Positions 48,363 through 61,882 of a stretch of 64,000 nucleotides of DNA are shown one piece after another. The position numbers were made by a program, and so were the translations under genes. This DNA is from Saccoglossus kowalevskii. Taxonomy: Eukaryota > Hemichordata > Enteropneusta > Harrimaniidae. Location: NCBI RefSeq assembly GCF_000003605.2, contig NW_003118931.1, positions 381,017 to 445,016 of the forward strand, written 5' to 3'. The notes under the pieces are model-generated. The model worked only from the letters and a program-made list of their open reading frames with translations. It did no database searches and had not been told where the DNA came from. The first letter of the stretch is position 1, and every line of letters starts with the position of its first letter.

Positions 48363-48480
48363 ATTATTATTATTATTATTATTATTACAACTCATCAACA
48401 AATTGATGATCTTTATTATATGCATTTAAATAAACTGGAATTATAATTTTACGTTAATGCATCGTTTAGATTCTAACCAC
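48363..48480. repeat. (TTA)n plus flank, partner of 50893-51010
   Basis: A TTA-repeat run is followed by ACAACTCAT, an ATCTTTATTATATG-like stretch and GGAATTATAATTTTACG. The same layout recurs at 50893-51010, so the duplicated block that includes copy 3 begins at or before 50.89 kb. Confidence 0.65.
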
Positions 48481-48589
48481 AAATATGTATTTTACACGAA
48501 ACAAGTCCCCGGTGGTAAATTAAAAGCTCAATATTTAATTGCAAAAGATAATAAAAACAATATAGATTTTAATTTTACAACCAACTCTG

Positions 48590-49770
48590 GGGTATGGTCG
48601 TCCTAACCAGTCACCTTTATAACTGTCTGCCAGAATATCATATTCAAATATGCTAATTAAAGAAAATCATATGACATCAGCAATACGTTGTTGCTGTGTT
48701 TGTAAACCATCACTATTCTATCGTTCTAAAATAGCAGTCTCGCGATAGCTCTTCATAGTGACGGATTGTGCGTAGATAACCTGTATTAACAGGTGAGTAT
48801 TGAATAGTTTTTTAGAAACAACATGTTTGTATAGTAGATTCTGTTATTGGTATTAGATAGATTTGAATAACACACAATAATAGACAGCTCAAAGTCTTTT
48901 ATTTCAAATATTATACCCCAAATGTCAACAAATTGAATACACAACGATTTGCACAAATTTGGAGAACAATTTGACATGACTGAGCTACATACATTTGATG
49001 GTCAGAATGGCGGTCATTTTTGTATTGAAAAATCATTGATATGAAGTATTGCTGTCATTCCGGCCGTTTAAAGATGGATTTTGGTCTACCTTGGTACTTA
49101 CATTGGACGTTATGGAACGTTGATGCATGTCATTTTGTTTTTCAGATATGGTTCAAATTGGCCGACTGGCTAACACCTCTTTTAATGAATGCGGTTCTGG
49201 AGCAATATCTCTGATATGCTTTGACTAATTATATTCAAATTTTATATATTATACATCATGTCATAGACAATCAAGATGTATTCAAAATGGCCGACTCGTG
49301 GCCTTTTTGTTTTACCTAATGTTGAATATTATTGTGAACATATTAGCGTTGTCTTCGGGGAACTTCGTACCAGAGATGTGCCACATAGTTAAACAATTGC
49401 AAAGTTCCTACTGGTAAATACAATTAGTAAACACGCTATTTATAGGACTGGGACTGTTCGCAGGTTTCACTTATCAGATTTCATTCTGTGAATAATTAAT
49501 ACATTTACAATACGAGACTTTGTTTTAAATTGACGTGAAATGTCTGGGTTTGTGAAACAAGTTTTTATAGTTTGTGTTTTTTCATAAAGTGAATTTTTTA
49601 TCATATTATTTTAGGTGTTCATAAACAAAATTAGAAACCAATGCGACCAAGACCAAGTTCTTAGGAAACTTTAGATTTAAATTGCGTCCAATGTACCACA
49701 ATCCATTACTCATACACTCTATTAGGTAAATAAATACACAGACATAAAACCAACTAACCATAGAGCTACA
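48590..49770 (+). promoter_or_regulatory. Orphan copy of the patatin 5' flank (no gene follows)
   Basis: Homologous to 28635-29420 and 53045-54560. It keeps the donor-like CAG/GTGAGT (GT at 48793-48794) and the acceptor-like TATTATTTTAG before 49615. Similarity stops near 49770, and none of the twelve coding exons follows before the next flank copy at 53045. If the flank acts as a promoter, this one drives no recognisable coding sequence. Confidence 0.5.
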
Positions 49771-49951
49771 TACACTTATTTTCATAGTGTTACATTAATA
49801 ACAGTGTGTGACACATCTTTAGTGCTCTGTCATTCCCGAATAGGTGTGATAGGTGTAGCTCTCGTGAAATCAAATTATCTGATTCTGGTCAACCTTGATC
49901 CAAACGATTGGCTAAATAAAATGACAACGCAACAATAAAACAATGGTCACG

Positions 49952-50778
49952 CTATGGGTTGAGATCAGTGCCAATAACATTCCTCTTAGCATTTTACCAT
50001 TATGTTCACATTCTTTCTTAATTTGTTTTTCATCATTGCGTTCACATTTTTATATTATTTTATCACTATGTTCACATTATTTTTCATTATGTTAGCATTT
50101 TTGCATTATTTCATCCTTATGGTCATATTTTTATCGTTAATTTATCATTATGTTTTCATTTTTTTTATTTCATCTTTATGTTAGAATTTGCATGTTATTT
50201 TATCTTTATTGTATCATTATTTTTTTCATCTTGTTCTCATTTTTTTTTCATTATGTTAGCATTTTAATATTATTTCATCGATATGGTCATATTTGTATTG
50301 TTATTTGATAATTATGTTTTTATTTTTGTTTTTCATCATTATTATATTATTTTATCATTATGTTCACATTCTATTTTCATTTTGTTATAATTTTTACATT
50401 GCCATCATTATATTCACATTTTTACATTATTTCATCATTGTGTTCACATTTATATTATTTTGTCATTATTTTTTCATTATGTTAGCATTATTTGACATGT
50501 TTTTCTGTCTAATTATGATGTTGAAGAAACTCCCTAGATTAGCGTAGGCGCGATTACATGCGAGTAGTTGTCCTTGGTTTGAAACTAAGCGTTTGTGGCA
50601 TAAATATATCTTGTATGTATATCCCAGTGTACTAATACTCCATAAGCATAAGCTTTATTTTATCGGACTTACTAAAACAAATCGAAGCTAATTATAACCT
50701 AGCCAAAATGAAAATAGAATGTGAACATAATGGTAAAATGCTAAGAGAAATGTTTTTGGTGCTGATCTCACCGCATAG
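49952..50778. mobile_element. Fold-back element with 62-bp inverted ends and a minisatellite core
   Basis: The left arm (49952-50013) and right arm (50717-50778) are inverted copies with six mismatches in 62 by my count. The core from about 50000 to 50500 is a degenerate tandem array of roughly 25-30 bp units built on TTATCATTATGTTCACATTT, strongly strand-biased to T. No protein of its own. No clear target duplication. Confidence 0.7.
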
Positions 50779-50892
50779 TACACCGCATTTGGGTGAAACT
50801 AACAAGCAAATTTATTAACGTGAAACTTTACAGGCCAGCGCTGCTTTTGTACATACGGATCAAGTGATCTGAAACACTAACAATAATTACGA

Positions 50893-51010
50893 ATTATTAT
50901 TATTATTATTATTATTATCACAACTCATTAAACAATGGGTGATTGTTATTATATGATTTTCAATGAACTGGATTTATAATTTTATGTCAATGTATCTAAA
51001 TTACAACAAA
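50893..51010. repeat. (TTA)n plus flank, partner of 48363-48480
   Basis: Shares the TTA run, an ACAACTCAT segment and the ATTTATAATTTTATGTCAATG-like stretch with the copy 2.5 kb to the left. Confidence 0.65.
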
Positions 51011-51039
51011 TAATATGAATAGGATTTTTATTAACTGAT

Positions 51040-53036
51040 ACATGGTCATCGGCCCACAACAGTAAATACAAAACATTTAAATTATTTACAATATTTCAGC
51101 AGCTCCCTTTCTAAGTTTCATAGCATTAAATAGAAACGCAGCTAAGCGCTGTAGAAGTACATCCTTTTGAGTTTAGAGCAATTCAAGAAATTTATTTACA
51201 GTTGGTGGGGTGCAGTAGTAGTGTGGAATATTACTATTTGGTGATCTGTTTGAAAACACCAAGAAACATTCTACAGGCAAGATATTGGACTCGTTCCAGA
51301 TATTTATATTCTCTAAAACCCCAGATTTCCGCCCTATACGTTAGTATTGGTAGTATCATTGTATCGAAGACGTTAAAGTAGGTTATGTAGGATACAGGGC
51401 GTAAACAATTCAGAGCTTTAAATGAAGAATTTTTTTTTCGCTTGCTGCGCCAATAGTTTCGTTGCCATTGACCAGTGTAGTCTACAGAAGAACATAATTC
51501 CAAGATATTTGTAGTATGAAACGATGTGGACCTCCATCCTTCCATAAACCCACTTTTCGTTCCTTGATAAATGTCCCCCGCCCTTGAAAACAATAATTTT
51601 GGTCTTGTCCAAGTTTACATATATACAATTATAGTTTATATAGTAACCTCTGGAGCCCGACAACTGAATCTGATACAATTGCAACGTCATCAGCAAATAA
51701 AAGACAGAATAATTCAATTAAATCATGAGATAATTGAACACCGTGGTGATCCGAATTATTCGGCTCATTACATAATTCATTATTAGGAAGGAGAATAGGA
51801 ATGGGCTTAACATACAACCCTGGCGAACACCCATAGGACACTGGAAGTATTCAGTATATCCGGTTAAAGTTTTGACACATGAATTTACATTAAACATTAT
51901 TACCTTAAACATCTTTCCATTTACTCCCCCTTTAAGTAGGACAATGTCTCTCTACATTATCAAATGCTTTGGAGAAATCCACAAAGGCGCAGTATAATTT
52001 TCCCCGTTTCTTGGTTATATATTTTTGGAAAAGTAGTAAAACTGCCCTATAGCTCCCGGGACCAACCCTCGACCACTTTGTATATATAGGTATAATGATT
52101 GCATTTGACCAGTCAGTTGCTATTTTGCCAGAATCAAAGATTTTATTGTACAGGGCGTGTAGATATGGCAATAGTATATTTAAAAAGGATTTAAAATACT
52201 CGTTAGGCAAACCATCAGGTCCTGTTGATTTATCATTCTTGAGCCGTTTGATGCTCTAATTTTTTTTCTATTTCAGTAATTAGGCCATTTAATTTCCAGT
52301 TCTAGTCAATTTCATTTGTATAACTAAATTCATTTGCGGACTTCAAGTAACTTAACAGTTTCCCTGATAGACGAATTCAAAGTAGTCATGTCATTGGTTT
52401 GCTTGTATGGCAGGTGAGATATTATTACTGATTGTATTATTGCGTCTAATTGTTGACCAAAACAGCTTAGAACTTATTTGAGGTGACATGAGGTTAGCTC
52501 TTTTGTTTTCCAAGTATTCACGTTTTTTATTCCTGCATATATTTTTGAATTTATTACGAACATCCTAGTATTCGCGTAAATGGTGTGCATTATTTGTTTG
52601 GCGGAATCTTCACAATAGCTTATGTTGTTTCCTTTGAAGTGCATTCTGTATCAAACCATATTGGTTGATCACGCTTAATACTTTTATTCGATCTAATCAT
52701 GTGACATTAACCAGCTGCGTCCTTTAACACACTATGGATTATCTTAGCACAGATTGTGTTTTCAATATCTGGAGTTTCTAAGATAGCATTTAGTTTAATT
52801 ATTGTGGTGTCTAAACAGATAATTTGATTAAAAGAAATTGCACGCCCAGACATATTTCCTCAGAGTACCGACTTTATCAGGGATTTGAAGGCAAAGGTAA
52901 AGGCAAATGATCAGACGCCCCGAGTATCAATAGAAAAATCTAGCACCTTATAAAACAATTAAGATGTGACAAGAACATAGTCAACAGTGCTTCTCCCATT
53001 GTGTGTGATAATAAAAATAATGAAAAGATTCTATTT
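51040..53036 (-). mobile_element. 5'-truncated non-LTR retrotransposon (endonuclease/RT type), decayed
   Basis: Minus strand. Near 52900-53000 is the end of an endonuclease domain (STVDYVLVTS and a degraded SDHLPL-like motif). The reverse transcriptase follows: PNEYFKSFLNILLPYLHALY, LYCAFVDFSKAFDNVERH (about 51950) and MGVRQGCMLSPFLFSF (about 51830). The catalytic FADDVAIVSD is at about 51680, and YKYLGIMF and PILTYRAEIWGFREYKYLERV follow (about 51300). Frame changes separate the blocks. It lies between the (TTA)n flank at 50.9 kb and the patatin 5' flank at 53.0 kb, so it probably interrupted a duplicated block. It is a different family from the LINE at 41-45 kb. Confidence 0.82.
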
Positions 53037-53044
53037 TACCAACA

Positions 53045-54560
53045 AGTATGGTGTATGGTCGTCCTAAACAGTCACTTTAATAACTGTCAGCCTATTTGAA
53101 CCGCACCCAAAATAGCATATTTATATATGCAAATTAAAGGAAATCACACGACATGAGTAGTACGTAGTTGCTGTGTTTGTAAACCATCACTATTCTATCG
53201 TTCTAAAATAGCAGTCTCGCATAAGCTCTTCATAGTGACGGATTGTGCGTAGATAACCTGTACTAACAGGTGAGTATTGAATAGTTTTTTAGAAACAACA
53301 TGTTTGTATAGTAGATTCTGTTATTGGTATTTAGAAATTAGGATAACATAAATTGAATACACTTGGAGTGGTAGTAGGAATAAATTGACAGAGGTCGTCG
53401 TGAATGCTTGTATTTTTGTATTTTACTTATGCATAGAGCGTCCACAAGCAAAACTTTTCACGTGAAAGACTTATTAAGCTAAGGAGGGCTTCTCAACATT
53501 TAGAGAACAATTTGACATGACTGACCCACTTACAATCGTGTTTTTATGTTCGTGCACTGATCTCAACCACTGACCTGATGCCGTCTGATAACAGGGCTGC
53601 ACATGATTTCGACCAATCAAGGAATTCCCTGCACAAGCTATTATAATGACATTTAAACCTACCGACTTTAGTCTGTATTTGCTTAGTAGAAAACGCAAGT
53701 ACAAATGGAAATATGGTTTTGAACGTGACACCTAACACCACGGGGAGTTGAGATGGCGAATAACTTTGACTCAGCACAAACCACATATCTATGTATTAAT
53801 GCGCTATATAAATAAATATTACCCACACAGCACTCTACAGGTTACTTGTTGTATTTAGTAGTGGCAACTTCGCAATTTTTTAACCGTTAGACACATATAT
53901 GGTAATCGCGTGATCGTGACAACGACTGCAGCGATTGGCTGGTCGCATGTTTATTCTGCCACGATTTACAATAGAGTTTGTAGGACTTTGTAATAGGAAG
54001 GCGTTACCTCAGCTGAGAGTTTGGATGAATAAAGCTAGAATATCTGTAACGAGCTAATGTGTAATTCTTTTAGTCCAATGTAGTATGTTTACGTGTTGTC
54101 AGCCAAGCGAGACGAAGTTCCCCGAACACAGCACTACTGTAAAACCATTTATTTTTTTGGCATTAAATTTTACTATTTTGATGTTTTGAGCCTTTTACTT
54201 GGCGTTACGTTCACGAATTTAGCAGAGAGACAATGAGTTTTATTGTTGTTATGTCCACGCTGTAAATGATTTAATTTCACTTATCAGATTTCACTATGTG
54301 AATAATTATTACATTTACAGTACAAGTCTTTAAAAAACGTGGCTTCAATCGTCTAGGTTTGTGAATAACGTTTTTATAGTTTTATGTGTTTTCCACAAAT
54401 TGGATATTTTTTAAAATTTTATTTCAGGTGTTCATCAACAAACTCAGAGACCAAGTATACGAAACATATTTTTAACAGAAGACTTGGCAAATCCATTACT
54501 CATACACTCGATTTGGTTAATTTATACACAGGCATAAACATCAACTAGCCATAGAACTAC
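53045..54560 (+). promoter_or_regulatory. Conserved 5' flank of copy 3: putative promoter and 5'-UTR exons
   Basis: Homologous to the flank of copy 2 and to the orphan flank at 48590. The donor-like CAG/GTGAGT has its GT at 53270-53271. The acceptor-like TTATTTCAG precedes 54428, followed by GTGTTCATCAAC. About 700 bases between the two sites are longer than in the copy 2 flank. Exon assignment is inference. Confidence 0.45.
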
Positions 54561-54954
54561 ATGGCCAGGAACCTATAATTGTATGTCTAATTAAAATATT
54601 TTGCGGCAATACAGAACTATACACTCTCCTCAATATACACATTTTCTTATTTTTTCCAGGATTCATTATTGCAATGGCTTCAAAATTATAACCCACTAAA
54701 TCACAAAATTATAAGAGAATTACATGAACAAGTTTTTTTCACTCTTTTGCCTAAAACTGTTAAATGTAGGTGGTTTTGAGACTGAACGAAATCATTCCAA
54801 ATATTGCTAACGAGTTTTATAAGAATTTGCTTTCACAGGCTAATTGTTAACTGCTATTTGAGTTATATAATATTTAAAAACATTCATATTCTAGTATACC
54901 TCTACCTATCTAGTAAGCCTTCTCATCCTACCATAAAACGGATTTGCAAAAACA

Positions 54955-57900
54955 ATGGGGGCAGCTGAATCAAAGGATGACGTGGTCGAAGAGATTCTCA
55001 ATAATGACTCGTTGACAACCACCGAAGACAAAGAACTTACAAATTACGAATTTCCGTTCGAAAATCTGATCTTAGAAGGAGGTGGTGTTAAAGGAGTGGC
55101 CTATGCTGGAGTGATAAAGGTAAACAAATAAACAGTGAACTTAGATTACACATCTTTTTGTACGGATCTACAGCTTTCACAGTTTCCCCACAATTTACAT
55201 GGTAGGTAGTCTATATATACGTACGATGGAAGAAATAAAAATAGTATGGATCTAATAACAGTTAATCGTTGACGCATATCAAAATATGGTACAATATACA
55301 ATTGGGATACAATATACACCATTTTGAAAATAAAACATTATTATGTTATTATTATGGTACTTTATTTCTGTTTTATGCCAGGTGTTGACCGATGTCGGAA
55401 TCTACCAAAACATAAAACGCTTTGGTGGTGGTAGTATTGGGTCTATGTTTGCCTGCATGTTAGCGGTAGGCTACCCACCAAACGAGGTCATGCTGATGAT
55501 GGACCGTGAGCTCAAGGATATGGCTGAAGGTATGTACACTAGAAGTAATTGTTTAACAGCATACGAAATGTATGCGATATATAACCAATATTTAATTTAT
55601 ATGCTAACTCTAAACCTAAATCACTAATTATCTGTATATTGACGTTGTTGATGATGGACATAGTTACTTAATATACAAGAGAGTATGTAATCTAAGTACT
55701 AGTATATTTATATAAATATAAAGTTATGGACAGCCAAACCAGTATGTAAACTATAAGCAACATTAATATAACTGTGGATATACACTATTCAACTAAACGT
55801 ATTGATGCGGTAGTACAAGTAACGTATATATCAGAAAACTGTTTCGACTTTTTATAATACCTGTTCAATATTTGGGTTTACTGGCAAGCCAGTCTAGGGT
55901 TTATACAGCCACGATGTCGGTCATTTTATGTGTTTCAAAAACCGCCTGATGTTTCAAATTACAGCAAACATGGCATAAATGAGGAGCCTCTTAATTCTCA
56001 GTTCGATTCCTTTGATTTATGTTTCATCGGCGGATTGCGGTTATTATGAATTAAGCCCCTCTTGTGTTTTTTTTTATGAAATTTCCCCAAATGAGACAAT
56101 TTTGTACCTTGCCATAATTAATTTAAAGTGGTTCAAAGGTAAGCTAATGGAAATGTGTGTCATAATAACTATTTATTGGCGTGCCAATAAACTGAGATAA
56201 GACGTCTTATTAGTGAATTGTATTTAACAACCGCGATAAAATAACGATGTGAACGTATTCGGGTTTAATACAAGACTCTATTTCAATTTGTTGCAGGTCA
56301 TACGAATCAATTACTATTGATCTATATGTAGGCTACTGAGTGGACTTATGCTGTGATTTTCGTTCATCAAATGATTGATTTGCATACAGTCCATTTAGCA
56401 ACAGCAGATATTTCTGTAGGCCATTGTAAATTTGATTGGATTGTAGACAACGCAATATGTGAGAATTGGAAAACAATGACTTTTCATAAAAACCTGATTT
56501 GTTATACACATTTTAGTGTATGTCGATTACATGTAACAGTACATGTACATTACATCAAATATTCCAATCATCAAACAAAAACAGGAGGAGCATGAATTGA
56601 AATCTCAAGCTAATTTAGGATAGACAAATATATCACCGTATCACATAAAATGTATTCTTTCAGACCACTCATGTGGAATATTCAGTATACTGCCTAATCT
56701 GATTACGAATTACGGGTGGAATCCTGGATCCAAATTGTATAAATGGTTTGGCAAAAAACTGGAAGACAAGACTGGGAATAAAGATATCACATTTAAAGAG
56801 GTATATGTTGGCACAACGATGAACAAATACAAAATATGTAACCGAGAACAATTCTAATAACACGTATTATTATACATCTGTCACCTTAACGCCGTAATCT
56901 TGCGGTATTGCATTTGGTTTTCTCATCCTATCATATTAGGAAACGTGAATTTCAAATATGGAACGACTACGCGCGTAAGCGTCCCCTAATGCAGTCGCAT
57001 CGATCTCCATTTCGCGTCGGTCGGTACTCCAGATGTACTGTATTCGTGCATACTTTGCATTCTTTTCGTAATAACCCCATCTTGTATAGTGCTCTCGGGA
57101 AAAACTAGGAACCTGAAAACCACGCCAAATGTCATTATCAGTCATGGTATAGGTTTGAATAGGTTTAAGGACATGACAAACTATAAAGTACAAACAACAA
57201 TTCAATTGAAAAAAAAAGATATGATAATTCAAAAAACTTATAGATCATCTAACATTATGAATACATAATGTCAATAATGTAACTGCGGGTTCCCATCTTT
57301 GAAGTCAATTTTCGAAAAACTGTCCAAACAGATTTATATCAGACTAGCAGATTTAGATTTTACACAAAAGTCTGGTCTAGAAAAAATTCAAACCTTTTAG
57401 CCCCCATAAAGTGCCAACGCTTTTGGACTAAAATACAGTTATTTATGATAAATGTTTCATCACAGTGTCCATCTACTTACAGCTGTACAATCATACTGGC
57501 AAAGAGCTTTGTATAACTGTGACCAACGTCAGTCGTCGAACTACTGAGTACTGTCACATGAAGACTACACCCAATATGGCGGTACGAATGGCTGTTAGAA
57601 TGTCCATGTCTATTCCTGGTAACTTACATACATTATTTGTCTGTTATATACTCAATGTTATATTTGTTATATTATTGTATTCATTAATCTGTAAAAAAAC
57701 CTAAACAAGTTACTTCACAATATTCACCTTGTAAAAACATGTTTTCCTAAACAGGTTACAACTTCGGCATTTCGCTCTCAAATTCGCAATATTATCCTAT
57801 TTCCTCATATGCCTGATTATTCGTCAATTACATGCAACTGCACTGCTACCAAACACGTCAACATTCATAAGTCATCAACATTTTGTATAATCGCTTTGAC

Positions 57901-60900
57901 TTGCTCACATGTCTTAATGTTTTTTTAAAAATAATAATGATGAAAACGATGAAAGCTAAAGTACATTGGAGATTGATTGCAAGAAAACAATTTGTGTTTC
58001 TTGTGAACTTTGAGTTGCAGGTAATACTCATGAGCAAAACTCACATGACCAAGTTGGTAAAACATGGTGTATGCAGAATCGAAGGCACCCACTTTCTGCG
58101 CGACAAACACATCCATATCATGGTCGACCATCAACTAACTTGGTTGACCATGTACGATTCACAATTAACAAAACGCATAATCATTGACCATATTCGCGTC
58201 TGCCTGGCCTGGTAAATTACTATTGTTATCTGTCATGGTATGAGGTAGATTTGGGAGGCCAGAGTGATGTACATTTCTCGTCACCTGTGTATCACAGTGA
58301 TGCGGATAACGACTGGCAAAAATAAAAAAAATGTCAGTATGGCTAACAAACACTAAGCCAGATGTGATCTAATTTTAGTAAAACACCATGTTAGATACAA
58401 TGAAGATGTTAACATGGGAAACACTGAAGAAGAACAACTGGTGAGATGATTTGACGAAAACAACAGACATAACCATACTGGAAAACCAGAGATGAGAAGT
58501 AATTCCCCACAAAGGCAAGGACCAAGGCCATGGAAAATATGTACTAGACCATCACAAGCAGCCAATAGCCAGCAAAAATGGGGAAAAGTTGCAGAAAGTT
58601 ACCTAATTAAACAATACGGTTGGACACATAATACAATGGTGATTCAATTACGACGACGATTGTGTTAAACTGACTACCGCCTTTTGTTAATAACTTATAG
58701 TATTGAGGTTTGAATTTGGACTAAACGAACGTAAAGAGAAAATCATGGAAAGACATGATCAGGAAATACTCCTTATAATACAGTCATATTTGAATAAAAA
58801 CACAGCCAACACAGTTGCAAAAAAGTGAATAGCCATGCTCTGAAAATGATTATCCCATAACACCCTCAGCATCAGATATGTTCTAATTGTTTCTTGGCGA
58901 CAGTGAGGAATAGCCACAGAGTTGTGAACACGACCATATTGTGTTCATCATTTATATATACACATGTGTATTCCATAGCTAAGTGATTGATATAGCTTAG
59001 ACCTAAATCCGAAGAATAGTTAACCCAGTGTATTACTGACTCTGTTTTGGATGAATGCATGTCATACATTTAGATGATAAGACATACCTTTGAGATGATT
59101 ATTGGCAGTTGGAACATTGTAGTCTATGAAGTAATGGAGAAGATAATGATTGAAGATTTTCGACACATTGTCAGAATGGTTACACAGTGTACTATTCAAA
59201 AATTCAAGATTGATATGGTTAAGTGTGACATCAATAACACCTCATTTGAATAGCGCCGAGCACGTGAGATCACGTGACTTACAGTGCCAGATGGACCATG
59301 TGAATGTGAAGACTTATGCTACAATTTTGTAAATTATGTTCATTTAGTTGTGTTATGTCTTTTAAGTAATTAAACAGGGAATTAGATCAGTTTAATATTC
59401 GTCTTTGAGATTTTTTTGAATAGTTTTAAGTGTATAAGTGAGGATAAGTAATTTTATTTTAGACTGTGTTACATTAACATCTACCAACAGGTGAATTGTT
59501 TTCTTTATTGCAGAATAATAATTCTAACATATTACGTAACCTTGCTAAGTTTTTGTCTATGCATCCAATCAGGGTTTCCGCGTATAAGAAAGGTTTTGAA
59601 ACATTTTCACATTATCATGGGGTCCTGTATATACGATAGTTTCATCCAAAAGATGATGGTGTATTGTAAAGAATTAAATAAATAAATAATTAAATTAGTA
59701 TTTTATTTTCATTGTAATTAATGAATTGATGATACACATTACCCTTAAATAAACCTCTGAAATTGTTGAAATGAACATGTGAAAATGTGTTTTTATTATT
59801 CAAAAACTGTTCCCGTGAAATTTCAATCACATCTGTTATGTATTTTCTTGTTATTCTGTAGGGTTCTACGAAGCTGTTCAATATAAAAATGGTGAAAATG
59901 TTGACATTTATGTTGATAGCTTGGTGTTGCTGAATTATCCATTGCACTGCTTTGATGGTGAGCCTTATGTGTTTTGTATGATTCTGTCTATATGAATAAG
60001 TATAAAAAATATATCAAATGAATATTGTAATATTAGATTTTTCTGTGGCAAGATCGCTTAAAAATATATTAGATTTGTTCATAATATTACATGCAAGTTG
60101 TTACTTTTTGCCATCTTTGGCAGTTGATCCAATTCATCACCAGATTAGCTACAGCTTGAATACAAGACATTCGATTAAAATTAAAACTAAAAACAGGTGC
60201 CCAATAGATCACATTAACACGATGCAATCATATATTTACCGAGGGTGACACGTGAAGTAACTATTTAATTGAATAAAGTAATGTTTTAGAAATAAAATGT
60301 TTAATTTATTAGTATCATTTGATGATCTAGGTTGGTGGCTATCTACAAAACCCGAAGACAGTTTTCTAATTAAACTACAACCCTTGAATCAAATGAGCAA
60401 GCTGTGGTCAAGCAGATTTGGTGAATTCAACAACAAAACTTTGGGAGTAATAGTGGTAAGCTGAATTCGTAAATACATATCAATCGTCTGATAGATCATA
60501 CAATATACATATTGTTTTGTGAAAATAATATAACCATCACATATAGGTTCAAGGTATGAACAAAACCAAACCAAACTATTGTCATATTCCTCTAGCAATC
60601 GGACACGGAAAGTGAATTATATGAGGATTTTGTTGTCAGAGATGGAGAACCTGATGCCCAGCCGGTTGAAAGACCAGATACACCACTTGCTAGGTTAGTA
60701 TGAATTGTTTGTGCAGATTACTAAATATTAATGTAACATGGGTTTTTAAGTCGGTGTTTGTATGTACTTTGAACGGTAACATAAACAGTTCACTTAACAA
60801 TTTCACCAACAATTAATCTTGTTACGTTAACACAATGAAATTAAAATAACATTATGCATAACCAATATCGGTGAGTGATATATCTTATATATTGCATATT

Positions 60901-61802
60901 TGTGAAACAAAATGATAGCAAAAATTAAATGTGGCGAAATGTGAACGGTGTCAATGTGAACGTTGTCAATATGAACGGTGTCTATAGATAAATTAGAGCA
61001 CTTACACTAACCATTGAACTATCTTTCCAATTGGTACTTAATAAATGTAGAATAACTGTCGGTGGCCAGATATTTTTAGTTAGAATTCAGCCCGTTAAAA
61101 TAGTGTTAAAACACGAAACACAAATCTATATCCACATTTATTGTATTACATATTACACCTAACTGCACTGAATGATCTTAATAATGTTAACCGATATTTG
61201 TCTTTAATACTCAAAGAGGCAGTGCAGAAATAGAAAAGAAGAAAAAGACATTGGAAGAGTATCATGACAAGTTGTTTGAAGCATTCTCTCAATTTTTGAA
61301 AGTTCTATCTGATAGTAATCTGGACAAAAACTCCGTTATTGACAGAAACGAGTTAAGCAAGGCATTAGAAATGGTAAATTGCTATTTTGGAATTTGATAA
61401 CTTTTTTTTTCAAAACTTAAAATTCAAATTTTGTTCATTCTAACATATCTGTGCATACTTTTATCTAAAGACTGACAAGTCAACATTCACAACAGAACAT
61501 GCAAGGACACTGTTTGGTGAGCAGTACGACTTCAAGACAGTTTTTGATCTTCTAGATGTCAATGGCGATGGAAAGGTATAATTTCAGTTCAGCTATTATT
61601 GATTATCTATGTTTCACATACTCACTTTTATTTATTTCATTGATTTTACCGTATAATCCTGCGATTTTCTTTAACGCCTTAAATAAACATTATTTGCATC
61701 ACTTTGCATAAGTTTGTTTGCATTTAATTAAAAATATACCCGAAATTGTAGGTGTCATAAGTCATATATTTATTTCTATACTATAACTATAATGTATATA
61801 TC

Positions 61803-61882
<80 letters not shown>

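Noticed and set aside
48363-48390. TTA repeats as part of a CRISPR-like or regulatory array
   Set aside because: A plain trinucleotide microsatellite with no spacers. No CRISPR array is present in the window.
50002-50547. Two hydrophobic open frames resembling membrane proteins
   Set aside because: They are T-rich translations of the degenerate minisatellite inside the fold-back element.
51571-51786. Plus-strand open frame over the LINE
   Set aside because: Antisense shadow of the reverse transcriptase on the minus strand.
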